A stretch of 64,000 bases of DNA from Thermosynechococcus vestitus BP-1 (GTDB lineage: Bacteria; Cyanobacteriota; Cyanobacteriia; Thermosynechococcales; Thermosynechococcaceae): contig NC_004113.1 of assembly GCF_000011345.1 (NCBI RefSeq), positions 1,798,001 through 1,862,000 of the forward strand, given 5' to 3'. The translations under genes were made by a program, and so were the position numbers. Under the pieces are notes generated by a model. That model was not told where the DNA came from. It made no database searches and worked only from the letters and a program-made list of their open reading frames with translations. Position 1 is the stretch's first letter. Each line of letters starts with the position of its first letter. This document shows positions 46,043 through 55,410 of this stretch, piece by piece.

Positions 46043-47395
46043 ATGATCTCCACCTCTCTTGCTGCCAATCAACAAATTTTACCTTTGACTGCGCAAACCA
46101 ATGCCCGCGGCCATCTCACCATTGGCGGGTGTGATGTGGTGGAGTTAGTGGCCCAGTTTGGCTCTCCCCTCTACATTCTTGATGAATTCACCTTTCGCAC
46201 CGCCTGCCGTCAGTATCAAGAAACGCTCCAGCGGGCCTATGGCGGTGAATCTTTGGTGCTGTATGCCTCAAAGGCTTGGAACTGCTTGGCCACCTGCGCC
46301 CTTGCCCACAGTGAAGGTTTAGGAATTGACGTCGCCTCAGGGGGCGAGCTCTATACTGCCTTGAGTGCCGGCGTCCCTGCCAGCCATATTTACTTCCACG
46401 GCAATAACAAGTCCCCCCAAGAACTCCTCTATGCCCTTGAGGTCAATTGCACCATTGTTGCCGATAACTGGCTAGAGCTAGAACGCCTTGCTGCCTACGT
46501 TGAGGAGCATGATCTGTCGACCCCACCCCGGGTCATGTTGCGGTTGACACCGGGAATTGAATGCCACACCCACGAATATATCCGCACCGGGCATCTAGAC
46601 AGTAAATTTGGCTTTGATCCGCAACAGTTTCCAGAGTTGCTCCAGTTTGCCAAGGCGCATCCAGAACTAGACTGGGTCGGACTGCACGCCCACATTGGCT
46701 CTCAAATTTTTGAGGAGCAACCCCACTTAGACCTCTGTGATGTACTGGTGGATTGGCTGGCTCAAGCCCGTGCGGCGATGCTACCCATGCGCGAACTGAA
46801 TGTAGGGGGTGGACTGGGCATTCGTTATGTAGAATCCGATAATCCGCCGGCGATCGCCCACTGGATAAAGGCAATTAGCCATCAACTGAGCCAAGCCTGT
46901 CAGCAACGCCATCTTCCCTTACCAAAACTCATCTGTGAGCCAGGTCGCTCCATCGTGGGGCCGGCGGCAGTGACTGCCTACACTGTGGGTAGCCGTAAGG
47001 TGATTCCTGAGCTACGCACCTACATCGCTGTGGACGGCGGCATGTCCGATAATCCACGACCGATGACCTATCAGGCACAATATACAGCCCTGTGTGCTAA
47101 TCGCATGACCACTGCGGCGACGGAAACCGTCCGCGTAGCCGGCAAGCACTGCGAATCGGGCGATATTCTGCTAGCCCATGCTACCCTACCGCCCCTACAA
47201 GCCAACGATATTTTAGTGGTGGCCAGTACGGGTGCCTACAACTACAGCATGGCCTCCAACTATAATCGCGTGCCGCGGCCAGCGGCTGTCATTGTCTGTG
47301 ATGGCGAAGCTAACCTGATTCTGCAACGGGAAACCTACGCCGATTTGGTGGCTCACGATGTCCTACCCCTGCGCTTGAGCACCCCTACCCCTTAG
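46043..47395 (+). CDS. lysA: Diaminopimelate decarboxylase
   Basis: 450 residues, fold-type III PLP enzyme. The catalytic lysine is in VLYASKAWNCL. Other blocks are GLGIDVASGGELYTAL, HAHIGSQIFEE, VGGGLGIRY and EPGRSIVGPA, with C-terminal KHCESGDIL. It makes lysine and sets the pool of meso-diaminopimelate left for peptidoglycan. The next gene, cdaA, begins 20 nt later with AGGAGGTG between. Confidence 0.96.
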   Translation: MISTSLAANQQILPLTAQTNARGHLTIGGCDVVELVAQFGSPLYILDEFTFRTACRQYQETLQRAYGGESLVLYASKAWNCLATCALAHSEGLGIDVASGGELYTALSAGVPASHIYFHGNNKSPQELLYALEVNCTIVADNWLELERLAAYVEEHDLSTPPRVMLRLTPGIECHTHEYIRTGHLDSKFGFDPQQFPELLQFAKAHPELDWVGLHAHIGSQIFEEQPHLDLCDVLVDWLAQARAAMLPMRELNVGGGLGIRYVESDNPPAIAHWIKAISHQLSQACQQRHLPLPKLICEPGRSIVGPAAVTAYTVGSRKVIPELRTYIAVDGGMSDNPRPMTYQAQYTALCANRMTTAATETVRVAGKHCESGDILLAHATLPPLQANDILVVASTGAYNYSMASNYNRVPRPAAVIVCDGEANLILQRETYADLVAHDVLPLRLSTPTP

Positions 47396-47415
47396 GAGGT
47401 GACGACAAAGATGGG

Positions 47416-48294
47416 ATGATGGCTCTCCTAGGTAACTTGCCGTGGTTACTCCTCTCCTCGGAGACCCTGGCCAAGGTGCGCACCGTCGTAGATGTGGTTT
47501 TGGTCTTGGCTTTAACCTACGGTATTTTGCGGGTCGTGGCTGAGCGGCGAACCCTGTGGATGGTACGGGGCTTTATCGTCCTCCTCTTTGCTGCTTCCTT
47601 CAGTCGTGCCATTGAGCTTTATTTTTTAGGCTTTGTTCTCCACAACCTGGTCATTGGTTCAGCGGTTGCCTTAGCGGTAATTTTGCAAGGGGAAATTCGC
47701 ATTTTTCTTGAACAACTGGGACGGGGTCAACTTCTTAGCTTGATGCAACCGGTGGTGGAGTCGAGTCTGACCAATGATGCTGTTGATCTAATTGTGACGG
47801 CTGTAAAGGGGTTATCTCAGGATCGTACGGGAGCACTCATTCTGCTGGAAACCCATACAAAGCTCAGTCCCCAAGATTTTACCCATGCAGGGATCGCCCT
47901 CAATGCCCGCCTTTCGCCAGAACTCATTACCTGTATTTTTCAGGTGAGTTCACCCCTGCACGATGGGGCAATTTGGGTGCGGGGCAGTGAAGTGGTTGCG
48001 GCAAAGCTGATCTTGCCCCTGTCGGATCGCACGGGACCGTGGCAGTTGGGCACTCGCCACCGCGCGGCCCTAGGCATTACCGAACGCATTAGCCACTGTG
48101 TCTGTGTGGTGGTCTCTGAGGAAACGGGGTCAATTTCCCTTGCCTTTAAGGGAGAGCTTCAGCGTCCCCTCACAAGCAGTAAACTAGGGGAGCTATTGCG
48201 GCAATATGTGCAAAATCAGGCAACAGAAACTTCACAACCGACTCAACGTCGTCACAGCTTAAAATTTTGGAAAATGGTATGGCCACTGCGCTAA
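47416..48294 (+). CDS. cdaA: Diadenylate cyclase CdaA
   Basis: 292 residues. Three N-terminal helices (about 25-42, 50-65, 70-95) lie before the DAC domain. The catalytic motifs are LHDGAIWVRG (DGA) and TRHRAALG (RHR). It makes c-di-AMP from two ATP, a signal for potassium, osmotic and, in cyanobacteria, night survival. CdaR and GlmM often accompany cdaA in Firmicutes; here glmM is about 9 kb away. It lies between lysA and uppS. Confidence 0.93.
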   Translation: MMALLGNLPWLLLSSETLAKVRTVVDVVLVLALTYGILRVVAERRTLWMVRGFIVLLFAASFSRAIELYFLGFVLHNLVIGSAVALAVILQGEIRIFLEQLGRGQLLSLMQPVVESSLTNDAVDLIVTAVKGLSQDRTGALILLETHTKLSPQDFTHAGIALNARLSPELITCIFQVSSPLHDGAIWVRGSEVVAAKLILPLSDRTGPWQLGTRHRAALGITERISHCVCVVVSEETGSISLAFKGELQRPLTSSKLGELLRQYVQNQATETSQPTQRRHSLKFWKMVWPLR

Positions 48295-48316
48295 TTTCCC
48301 TCAGTAGGATGTGTCC

Positions 48317-49066
48317 ATGACGCTACAGCCCCATTCACTGATTGAGTTACCCGCCGATTTAGATCGCGATCGCCTACCACGGCATGTGGCGGTGATTATG
48401 GATGGCAATGGCCGCTGGGCAAAGCAACGCAATTTACCGCGCATTATGGGACATCAACGGGGGGTGGACACTCTCAAGGATTTGCTGCGCTGCTGCAAAG
48501 ACTGGGGCATTGAAGCGCTGACCGCCTATGCCTTCTCCACAGAAAATTGGGGACGACCCCTGCCAGAGGTAGAGTTTCTCATGACCCTCTTTGAGCAGGT
48601 ATTGCGGCGAGAGCTCGGGGAAATGGTGGCCGAGGGTGTGCAAATTCACTTTGTGGGTGACTTGACGTGTTTGCCAAAATCCCTGCAAGCAGAAATTGAG
48701 CGAGCCGTGGCAGCTACGGCCAATAACCAAAAAATTAAATTTGTGGTGGCAACGAATTATGGTGGGCGACGGGAAATCATCCACGCTTGCCGTTCGATTG
48801 CCGCCCAAGTAAAAGCTGGACTCCTGGATCCTGCGGATATTGATGAGGTGCTCTTTGAACGCCACTTATACACAGGTGGCCTGCCGGATCCCGATTTACT
48901 CATTCGCACCAGTGGCGAGCTGCGCATCAGTAACTTTTTCCTGTGGCAGGTGGCCTATGCGGAAATTTATGTCACCAAGACCCTGTGGCCAGATTTTGAC
49001 CGGTCTGCTTTCCATGAGGCCCTGCGGGATTACCAACAACGACAGCGGCGCTTTGGCCGTGTCTAA
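48317..49066 (+). CDS. uppS: Undecaprenyl diphosphate synthase
   Basis: About 249 residues from ATG 48317 (AGGAT 6 nt upstream; an in-frame GTG at 48311 also fits). It is a cis-prenyl transferase supplying the lipid carrier for peptidoglycan and polysaccharide. [14 protein letters not shown] has the catalytic Asp; [11 protein letters not shown] and [15 protein letters not shown] are further signature blocks. The last five codons including the stop are duplicated in tandem directly behind it. Confidence 0.95.
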   Translation: MTLQPHSLIELPADLDRDRLPRHVAVIMDGNGRWAKQRNLPRIMGHQRGVDTLKDLLRCCKDWGIEALTAYAFSTENWGRPLPEVEFLMTLFEQVLRRELGEMVAEGVQIHFVGDLTCLPKSLQAEIERAVAATANNQKIKFVVATNYGGRREIIHACRSIAAQVKAGLLDPADIDEVLFERHLYTGGLPDPDLLIRTSGELRISNFFLWQVAYAEIYVTKTLWPDFDRSAFHEALRDYQQRQRRFGRV

Positions 49067-49081
49067 TTTGGCCGTGTCTAA
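49052..49081. repeat. Perfect tandem duplication covering the uppS stop, 15 bp x 2
   Basis: TTTGGCCGTGTCTAA at 49052-49066 encodes the last four uppS residues (Phe-Gly-Arg-Val) and the stop. The same 15 bases follow at once, 49067-49081. Confidence 0.97.
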
Positions 49082-49136
49082 GTACATCTAAATAAAAGCG
49101 ATCCGTTTCGATGGACAATAGGAAAGCCCATCGGGT

Positions 49137-49817
49137 ATGTGTTGGAGCGATACTGTGACCCCCCAATTGCGCGTTTACGTCCCCCCCCACCCGCTGATTC
49201 AGCATTGGCTAACCGTGGCTCGCGATCGCAACACGCCCACCCCTTTATTTCGGGTGGCCATGACCGAACTGGGGCGCTGGCTGGCCTATGAAGCGGTGCG
49301 GGAATGGTTGCCAACAGTGGAAACAGTGGTTGAAACCCCCTTAGCCCCCTGTGGGGCCATGGTCGTGAATCCCCAAGTACCCCTGGTCGTGGTACCAATT
49401 CTGCGGGCGGGTTTAGCCTTGCTGGACGGTGCCCAAGGGGTCTTACCAACGGCAACAACCTACCACCTCGGGATTGTGCGGGATGAGACTACCCTTGAAC
49501 CCAGTTGCTATCTCAATAAGTTGCCCCCTCGGCTCGACCCCCAAACCCGTGTCCTCATTAGCGAGCCGATGTTGGCGACGGGAGGTTCAATCATGACAGC
49601 CATGCAGGAATTGGTGCAGCGGGGCATTGATCCCGCCTTGGTGCGCATTATTTCGGTGGTCACTGCCCCCCCGGCGCTGCAGAAACTCGGTGCCCATTTT
49701 CCCGCAGTGCAAGTCTATGCAGCCACAATTGATGAGACATTGAATGAGCAGGGCTTTATTGTGCCGGGCTTAGGGGATGCGGGCGATCGCGCCTTTGGTA
49801 CTGGGGAGGAAGCATAG
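49137..49817 (+). CDS. upp: Uracil phosphoribosyltransferase
   Basis: 226 residues, salvages uracil with PRPP to UMP. The PRPP loop (ISEPMLATGGSIMTAM), uracil-binding C-terminus (YAATIDETLNEQGFIVPGLGDAGDR) and VPILRAGLALLDG block are complete. ATG 49137; a GTG at 49155 is possible. thrB starts 3 nt downstream. Confidence 0.93.
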   Translation: MCWSDTVTPQLRVYVPPHPLIQHWLTVARDRNTPTPLFRVAMTELGRWLAYEAVREWLPTVETVVETPLAPCGAMVVNPQVPLVVVPILRAGLALLDGAQGVLPTATTYHLGIVRDETTLEPSCYLNKLPPRLDPQTRVLISEPMLATGGSIMTAMQELVQRGIDPALVRIISVVTAPPALQKLGAHFPAVQVYAATIDETLNEQGFIVPGLGDAGDRAFGTGEEA

Positions 49818-49820
49818 GGG

Positions 49821-50726
49821 ATGATAACAGTGGTCACTGTGCCGGCGACAACGGCTAATTTGGGTCCGGGGTTTGACTGTTTAGGGGCCGCTTTGACCCT
49901 CACCAATAGGTTCACCTTTTCCTTGAGCGATCGCCCCCATGTCAGCGTGCGGGGGCCTGAGGCAGCCGCTGTCAGCAGTGGCCCCAACAACCTGGCCTAT
50001 CGTGCCTACAGCCGTTTCTATGAATATCTAGGGCGGGAAGCTCCCCCCGTATATTTAGAGATTGATCTAAGGGTTCCCCTCGCACGGGGTCTTGGCAGCT
50101 CAGCAACAGCAATTATCGGTGGCTTAGTGGGGGCAAATCGGCTGGCGGGTTTTCCCCTCAGTCATACCGAGGTTCTGGAATTGGCCATTGAAATGGAAGG
50201 CCACCCCGATAACGTGGTGCCAGCTCTACTAGGGGGCTGTCGTCTGGCTGTGCAGGAGGATGCTGGCGGATGGCATTGGCTAGAGATTCCTTGGGATCAG
50301 GATGTGGTGCCTATTTTGGCAATCCCCGACTTTGAGCTGGCCACGGAAACCGCACGGGAGGTACTGCCCCCCCACTGTGCCTACGGTGATGCCATCTTTA
50401 ATATCAGTCACCTTGGTGCCTTGTTGCGGGGGTTGGAAACGGGGCAACGAGAATGGCTGCAACTGGCGTTGGCCGATCGCCTGCATCAACCCTACCGCCA
50501 AAGTCTGATCAAAGGCTATCCCGATCTCCACAGGGCGGCTCTTGAGGCGGGTGCCCATGGCCTCGTTATTAGTGGAGCAGGCCCAACTCTCTTAGCTCTT
50601 GGGGATCCCGTAACTGCTTCAGCCATTGCCACTGCCCTCAAGGAGACTTGGGCAAAGTTTGATGTGCAGGCACAGGTGGAGATACTGGCAATTCAACACC
50701 AAGGCACGACGGTGTGCGATCGCTAG
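49821..50726 (+). CDS. thrB: Homoserine kinase
   Basis: 301 residues, GHMP kinase. It phosphorylates homoserine toward threonine. VPATTANLGPGFDCLG at the start, ATP loop PLARGLGSSATAIIGGLVGANR (core LARGLGSSA) and ISGAGPTLLAL near the end are standard. It follows upp by 3 nt, an unrelated pair probably joined only by shared transcription. Confidence 0.95.
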   Translation: MITVVTVPATTANLGPGFDCLGAALTLTNRFTFSLSDRPHVSVRGPEAAAVSSGPNNLAYRAYSRFYEYLGREAPPVYLEIDLRVPLARGLGSSATAIIGGLVGANRLAGFPLSHTEVLELAIEMEGHPDNVVPALLGGCRLAVQEDAGGWHWLEIPWDQDVVPILAIPDFELATETAREVLPPHCAYGDAIFNISHLGALLRGLETGQREWLQLALADRLHQPYRQSLIKGYPDLHRAALEAGAHGLVISGAGPTLLALGDPVTASAIATALKETWAKFDVQAQVEILAIQHQGTTVCDR

Positions 50727-50738
50727 AAATCATAGAAG

Positions 50739-50764
50739 TCAATGTATCGTCTCAATGTATCGTC
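50739..50764. repeat. Perfect tandem duplication, 13 bp x 2
   Basis: TCAATGTATCGTC at 50739-50751 and 50752-50764 in the 92-nt spacer between thrB and raf1. Confidence 0.95.
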
Positions 50765-50818
50765 AGTGATCCGTCAAATGAAAAATGAAGTGCTTCCCGG
50801 CCGCTAGGAGGTGATTTG

Positions 50819-51889
50819 ATGAGTCAAGACCAAGATGCCCTGACAACGGAAGTGCTGCAACGCCTGCGCCGCAAAGAGGGAACTTGGCAGGATTGGGGGG
50901 CAGGATGCCGCCAACTGCAAAAACAGGGGCTATCTCCCCAAGCAATTTTTGAGGCCACGGGCATTGAACCCATCCACCAAAATCAACTCATTACTGCCCT
51001 GCAAGTGAGTCAGAGCCTAGGGGAAGCACCCGAATCGGTGCGTGCCTATTTTCAAACGCGGGGCAGTGATCTGCTCTATGAACTGCGGGTGTTGTCAGCG
51101 GGCGATCGCCTGGCAGCAGCGACGCTGATTGTCGAGAAACAACTGGATGTCACTGCGGTTCATGAGGTGTGTCGTGCCCTAAAAGCGGTGAGCTATCGCA
51201 AGGATAACAGTGAAGGCTTTGGTGAAAGTGTTGGCGATCGCATTGGTCGCTACTATTGGCAACTGGCACGGCAGCAGCGAGATTTAGCCCAGCGATCGCG
51301 CCTCATTGCCCAAGGGCTGCGCTTTGTTGAATCTGCTAGCGGTCGGCAAGCCCTAGAAAAATTACTCACGGACTTCACCGTTGTCCCCGCGGTCAATCAA
51401 CCCCGCCTCCCCCTTTACCGCTTGGATACGGCTGAGGAAGTTCCCTACTTGGTTCCTGTGGCCGGTACCGCCCCCCTGACAGCGACTGTCTTGCAGCAGG
51501 TTCCCCGCCTGAGCTGCACTGAAGTATTTCGCGTGGTTGCGGTTCCCCAAGGAATGAGTCTTGTCGCTCTCCCTGCTTGGCAAGTGCTCCTCAATGCCGT
51601 TGATCCAGTGGCGATCCTTTGGCCAGCGGCAGACCTCCCGGCAGAATTACCACCAAGCCCGGAGGGACTGCCCATTGCCCAGGTGCTCCTGGTTGTGGAT
51701 CGGGGTCTGGCCGAGTGGGACCGCGATCGCTACCTGTTGATTGCCCCTAGCCCCTCTGAGGCAGTTCAACTGGCTTGGTTGCCTGAACCGCCTACAGCTA
51801 CGGTTGTTGGCCAACTCCTGCTAGTTCTGCGCCCTCCCCAAGTGTTGGATGAGAGCCTCAATAGGGAACTCTGGTTTTTTGAGGAATAA
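50819..51889 (+). CDS. raf1: Rubisco accumulation factor 1
   Basis: 356 residues from ATG 50819 behind AGGAGGTG. It is a chaperone that dimerises and brackets RbcL dimers during Rubisco assembly. The N-terminal helical domain begins LRRKEGTWQDWGAGCRQLQKQG (core WQDWG), ending near 190. The C-terminal beta domain follows (PLYRLDTAEEVPYLVPV). No rbc genes are in the window. Confidence 0.9.
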   Translation: MSQDQDALTTEVLQRLRRKEGTWQDWGAGCRQLQKQGLSPQAIFEATGIEPIHQNQLITALQVSQSLGEAPESVRAYFQTRGSDLLYELRVLSAGDRLAAATLIVEKQLDVTAVHEVCRALKAVSYRKDNSEGFGESVGDRIGRYYWQLARQQRDLAQRSRLIAQGLRFVESASGRQALEKLLTDFTVVPAVNQPRLPLYRLDTAEEVPYLVPVAGTAPLTATVLQQVPRLSCTEVFRVVAVPQGMSLVALPAWQVLLNAVDPVAILWPAADLPAELPPSPEGLPIAQVLLVVDRGLAEWDRDRYLLIAPSPSEAVQLAWLPEPPTATVVGQLLLVLRPPQVLDESLNRELWFFEE

Positions 51890-51896
51890 CTTCGCT

Positions 51897-54119
51897 TCAG
51901 GCGAGATTAACCACAATCCCCAGAGGGCTGACACTCCCTAAGCTGTAATCTGCCAAGGCTAAAGCCACAGGCTGCCGAGGGGCCCCCAAATTCACCACCA
52001 CAAGGGTCTGCTCCACCAGTCCCGACCAGAGTTTGCCATCAGCAAAGTGGGCCAAAGGCGGTGTATCCACAATCACCAGATGAAAGTAATTTTTAAGGTG
52101 AGCCATGAATGGTTTCAGCGTGTCTTGACTGAGGAGCCGCATCGGCTGTTGCTGCAACTCGCCGGCGGTTAAAATGGCGAGGCCGCGCTGAGTCTGGGCA
52201 ATGTTATGCCAGTGTCGCCGATGAATTAACCAATCTGCCAAGCCCTGTTCATTGGTCAGTCCAAGATAGCGGTGAATCTTAGGTTGGCGCAAATCCCCAT
52301 CAATGAGCAGAACCCGCTGACCCGTGCCTGCGGCAGCCAGGGCAAGATGGAGAGCAACGGTGGTACGCCCATCCCCAGGTAGGGCTGAAATGATGGCCAA
52401 TGACTGCCCCAGACCCACCGCTTGCAGGTTAGCCAACAGATGGTGAAAGGACTCTTGGAACTTCATTCCTTCCCCCACAGTGGGTAGGACTTGGGTCACT
52501 TGCCACAACCCCAAGTTGCCCTTGACGACGCGCTCTAGGCGGAGATTGATTTGGGGGGTTGCCTTGGGAATGTTGCCAAGGAGGGGCAAGCCTAGGCTTT
52601 CTTGCACCTGGGCTGGACTGACAAACGTAGGGGCGGCAGCATCTGCCAGATAAATGGCCAAAACGCCCAACAGGAGACTGGCGATCGCCCCTAGCGCCAA
52701 CAGCAGTAAGCGCGGGAATGTGGGTTGGATAGCAGGATTCTCTAAATCCGTCAACACTTGCCAGGCGAAGTTATTCTGCGCCAGTTGCAGTTGCACTGCC
52801 TGTCGGGCTTGATGAAGCATCTCTAGGGAGAGCTTCGCCCTCTGAATCTGATGTTGAAGGCGCTCAATGGCGGGGAGTTGGCTACTCAGTTGTTGTAATT
52901 GTTGGGCAATCGCCGCTTGGGGAGCTGCCAGCTCAGCATCATAGCGCCGCTGGTTTTCGTATTCAATCCACGCCGTAATGTAGTTGGTAATTAGCGTTTG
53001 CGAGACCGTTCCCTGAAAAGCTAGGGCAGTGGGGTTATCCACTGGATATTGCTGACCAATCACTTGGCGGGCGATCGCCTGCAATTGCTCTAGTAAAACT
53101 CGGCGTTGTTCCTCTAGAGCTTGGAGGATGGGTGTCCCTTCTCGAAAAATAGCTAAATTCTTGGCAATTTCTTGATCCAGTTCTTGAATGCGTGCCAGTT
53201 GCTGCTGATAAGCGGGAGAAGTACTCAAATTTGCTGCCGCTAGGGCTTCGGCGGGTGTCATCTTGAGTTGTTCTTGGAACCCTTGAAAACGACCGTAGGC
53301 TTCCACGGCCTTAAGGCGAGCAGCTTGGCGCAGGCTATGGATTTGGCGATACTGTTCCGTCAAAAAGCGCAGTTGCTCTGAAGGTTGCAGGCTGGTACCT
53401 TGGGTCTGGCCGGCTTGGAATTGCCGCTGGAGCTCCTCTAATTCTGTAAGGTGCTGATTGATGTGGCTGTCAAGTTGCTTTAGGGTGCGATTGAGTTGTT
53501 CTTGGCGATCGCGCTGACTGTAGTCAACAAATGCTTCGGCGACGGCCTTTAACACTGCGGTCACCATTTCTGGCTGGCGATCGCGGTAGGTCACTTCTAG
53601 CACTTTTGTTTGTGTCGGCAGTTGGTCTGTTGCTGAACTAACCACTGGTCGAATTTCTAGATGCTCAGCTAAAACCCGTGTGCTCAGATGGGGGTACTGC
53701 TGTTGCAGTTTTTGGGCAATGGGTGCCAGTACTTTGTCACTTTCCAAAACGACAATCTGTGATCCCACATCCGTTTGCGGGAAGGCGGTTGGGGAGGGTG
53801 TGGGCAAATGGTCTGCAGGGAACGTCCCCATAATGCCCTCCCGTAGTGGTGGCGTTGGCGGAGTTTGGGGCTCACTCACCGGTTCCATCAAGAGACGAAA
53901 ATGGGCCTCGTAGATTTCGGGGTACCAGAGAACATACCCGCCCATGACCAAGAATGAGAATAAAACCGTGCCTGAGAACAGTCGCCATCGTCGCCGCCAG
54001 CGATCGCCAAACCTCTGCACTCCACCCTTGGTTTGGCTCTTGGTGGTGCTGAGGAACCGCGATGGAGGGTGCTGGCGATCAACGATCCGTAAATTGGGTA
54101 CCTTTTGGGGGAGTGACAT
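51897..54119 (-). CDS. Wzz/BY-kinase-like polysaccharide co-polymerase with altered P-loop
   Basis: 740 residues. N-terminal membrane helix (47-65), a Wzz-type periplasmic domain with long coiled coils (about 195-440), a second helix ([22 protein letters not shown]), then a P-loop domain. The P-loop reads ALPGDGRTTVAL: Arg585 replaces the usual Lys. Walker A' LLIDGDLRQPK and Walker B HLVIVDTPP follow. The C-terminus lacks a Tyr cluster. It should control chain length in exopolysaccharide export, but kinase activity is doubtful. It is just downstream of the outer-membrane exporter gene. Confidence 0.88.
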   Translation of the reverse strand: MSLPQKVPNLRIVDRQHPPSRFLSTTKSQTKGGVQRFGDRWRRRWRLFSGTVLFSFLVMGGYVLWYPEIYEAHFRLLMEPVSEPQTPPTPPLREGIMGTFPADHLPTPSPTAFPQTDVGSQIVVLESDKVLAPIAQKLQQQYPHLSTRVLAEHLEIRPVVSSATDQLPTQTKVLEVTYRDRQPEMVTAVLKAVAEAFVDYSQRDRQEQLNRTLKQLDSHINQHLTELEELQRQFQAGQTQGTSLQPSEQLRFLTEQYRQIHSLRQAARLKAVEAYGRFQGFQEQLKMTPAEALAAANLSTSPAYQQQLARIQELDQEIAKNLAIFREGTPILQALEEQRRVLLEQLQAIARQVIGQQYPVDNPTALAFQGTVSQTLITNYITAWIEYENQRRYDAELAAPQAAIAQQLQQLSSQLPAIERLQHQIQRAKLSLEMLHQARQAVQLQLAQNNFAWQVLTDLENPAIQPTFPRLLLLALGAIASLLLGVLAIYLADAAAPTFVSPAQVQESLGLPLLGNIPKATPQINLRLERVVKGNLGLWQVTQVLPTVGEGMKFQESFHHLLANLQAVGLGQSLAIISALPGDGRTTVALHLALAAAGTGQRVLLIDGDLRQPKIHRYLGLTNEQGLADWLIHRRHWHNIAQTQRGLAILTAGELQQQPMRLLSQDTLKPFMAHLKNYFHLVIVDTPPLAHFADGKLWSGLVEQTLVVVNLGAPRQPVALALADYSLGSVSPLGIVVNLA

Positions 54120-54130
54120 CAGTCGTACGC

Positions 54131-55264
54131 CTAATTAAATATGTTCTCCACTAAGTTGAGAAACACGCCTAAGGTTCCTAATACACCAATAGGACGCAAG
54201 GCATTCCCAATCGTATCCCCCACCTGCGTTAGCCCTGACCGTTCCACCACAATCACATCCCCCTGTTGCAATACAGGATTGGTGTTGGCATTCGGTTGGG
54301 CTGCCAAGCTAAAGGGAATCCGTCGCCGACTAACCGTGCCATCGCGATTAAGGCGGACCAGCGTCACCGTAGACCGATTGGCACGTTGCACATTGAATCC
54401 GCCAGCCGCGCCAATTCCCTGAGTGAGGGTGGCATTTGCTGGCACTTCGACCAATCCCGGTCGCAATACTTCACCCACAACCTGCACCCGAATCACCTGC
54501 GGCGAAAAGGTGGCAGAGGCGACCCGAATCGCTTCAGCCGCATTCACTTCCTTCGCCTTGGGCACCACAATCACATCATCACTGCGCAGGGTAATATCTT
54601 GACTGGCATCCCCCGACTGAATCATCTCCCAAAGATTAATTTTCGTGACTGCGGTTTGGCCATTCCCCAGTTGGCGGCGGATCTCAATGTTGCGAATATC
54701 GGCCTCTTGGGTAATTCCACCGCTTTGAGCAAGGACTTCGCTCAGGCGAGGCCATGCTAAGCCACCGGAAAGGTCGATACCAGGGCCAGAAGCTAATACA
54801 GACGTAAAGGGAACAACATAGGATCCTGGACGGGTCACCTCACCCGCCACCAAAATCTTCATGGGGCGCGGGGTCTGCAATGTAACCGTTACTGCTGGAA
54901 AGCGCATGACCTTACTGTAAGCGTTGAGAATCACCTGCTGCGCCTGGGGTAGGGTTAAGCCACCCACTATCACTCGCCCCGCCAAGGGTAGAGTGACTGA
55001 ACCATCGAGATTAACAGTAAATTGTCGTTGACTAGTCACACTGGGTGGAAGGTTAACCACTTCAATAAAAAGCACGTCCCCTGCACCCAAGAGGTAGTCC
55101 TGAAGGGGGTTAGCGCTGGTGAAACTGGGGGAACTTGGGCTGAGGGGCATCGGTTGAGCCATAGCCAAGGGGGGTGTCAGAAGGATTGCCCCAAGGGTAA
55201 ATCCACTAGCAATGGCCAACAGGATGGCAGTATTTTTTTGCCTTGGCCAGGATGGATACCCCAT
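54131..55264 (-). CDS. Polysaccharide export outer-membrane protein (Wza/OPX type)
   Basis: About 377 residues from ATG 55264 with GGGGAGA upstream (a longer frame to 55291 exists). A signal peptide (LLAIASGFTLGAILLTPPLAMA) leads. A Poly_export domain follows (YLLGAGDVLFIEVVNLPP), then two SLBB domains (KILVAGEVTRPGSYVV; VQVVGEVLRPGLVEVP). It forms the exit channel partner of the Wzz-type protein 11 nt downstream. Confidence 0.9.
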   Translation of the reverse strand: MGYPSWPRQKNTAILLAIASGFTLGAILLTPPLAMAQPMPLSPSSPSFTSANPLQDYLLGAGDVLFIEVVNLPPSVTSQRQFTVNLDGSVTLPLAGRVIVGGLTLPQAQQVILNAYSKVMRFPAVTVTLQTPRPMKILVAGEVTRPGSYVVPFTSVLASGPGIDLSGGLAWPRLSEVLAQSGGITQEADIRNIEIRRQLGNGQTAVTKINLWEMIQSGDASQDITLRSDDVIVVPKAKEVNAAEAIRVASATFSPQVIRVQVVGEVLRPGLVEVPANATLTQGIGAAGGFNVQRANRSTVTLVRLNRDGTVSRRRIPFSLAAQPNANTNPVLQQGDVIVVERSGLTQVGDTIGNALRPIGVLGTLGVFLNLVENIFN

Positions 55265-55410
55265 AGTTGATTCTCCCCACTGACTTCCCAATGTTCTAAG
55301 TAACCTATACCATTGTTTCCTGTTCTACCATAGGTGATGGGTGGCAGGATGACCGCCCTAGCCTGAGAAAAGGCCTTAAAATGGGGGGGATACCACGTCC
55401 CCAGTAGGTC

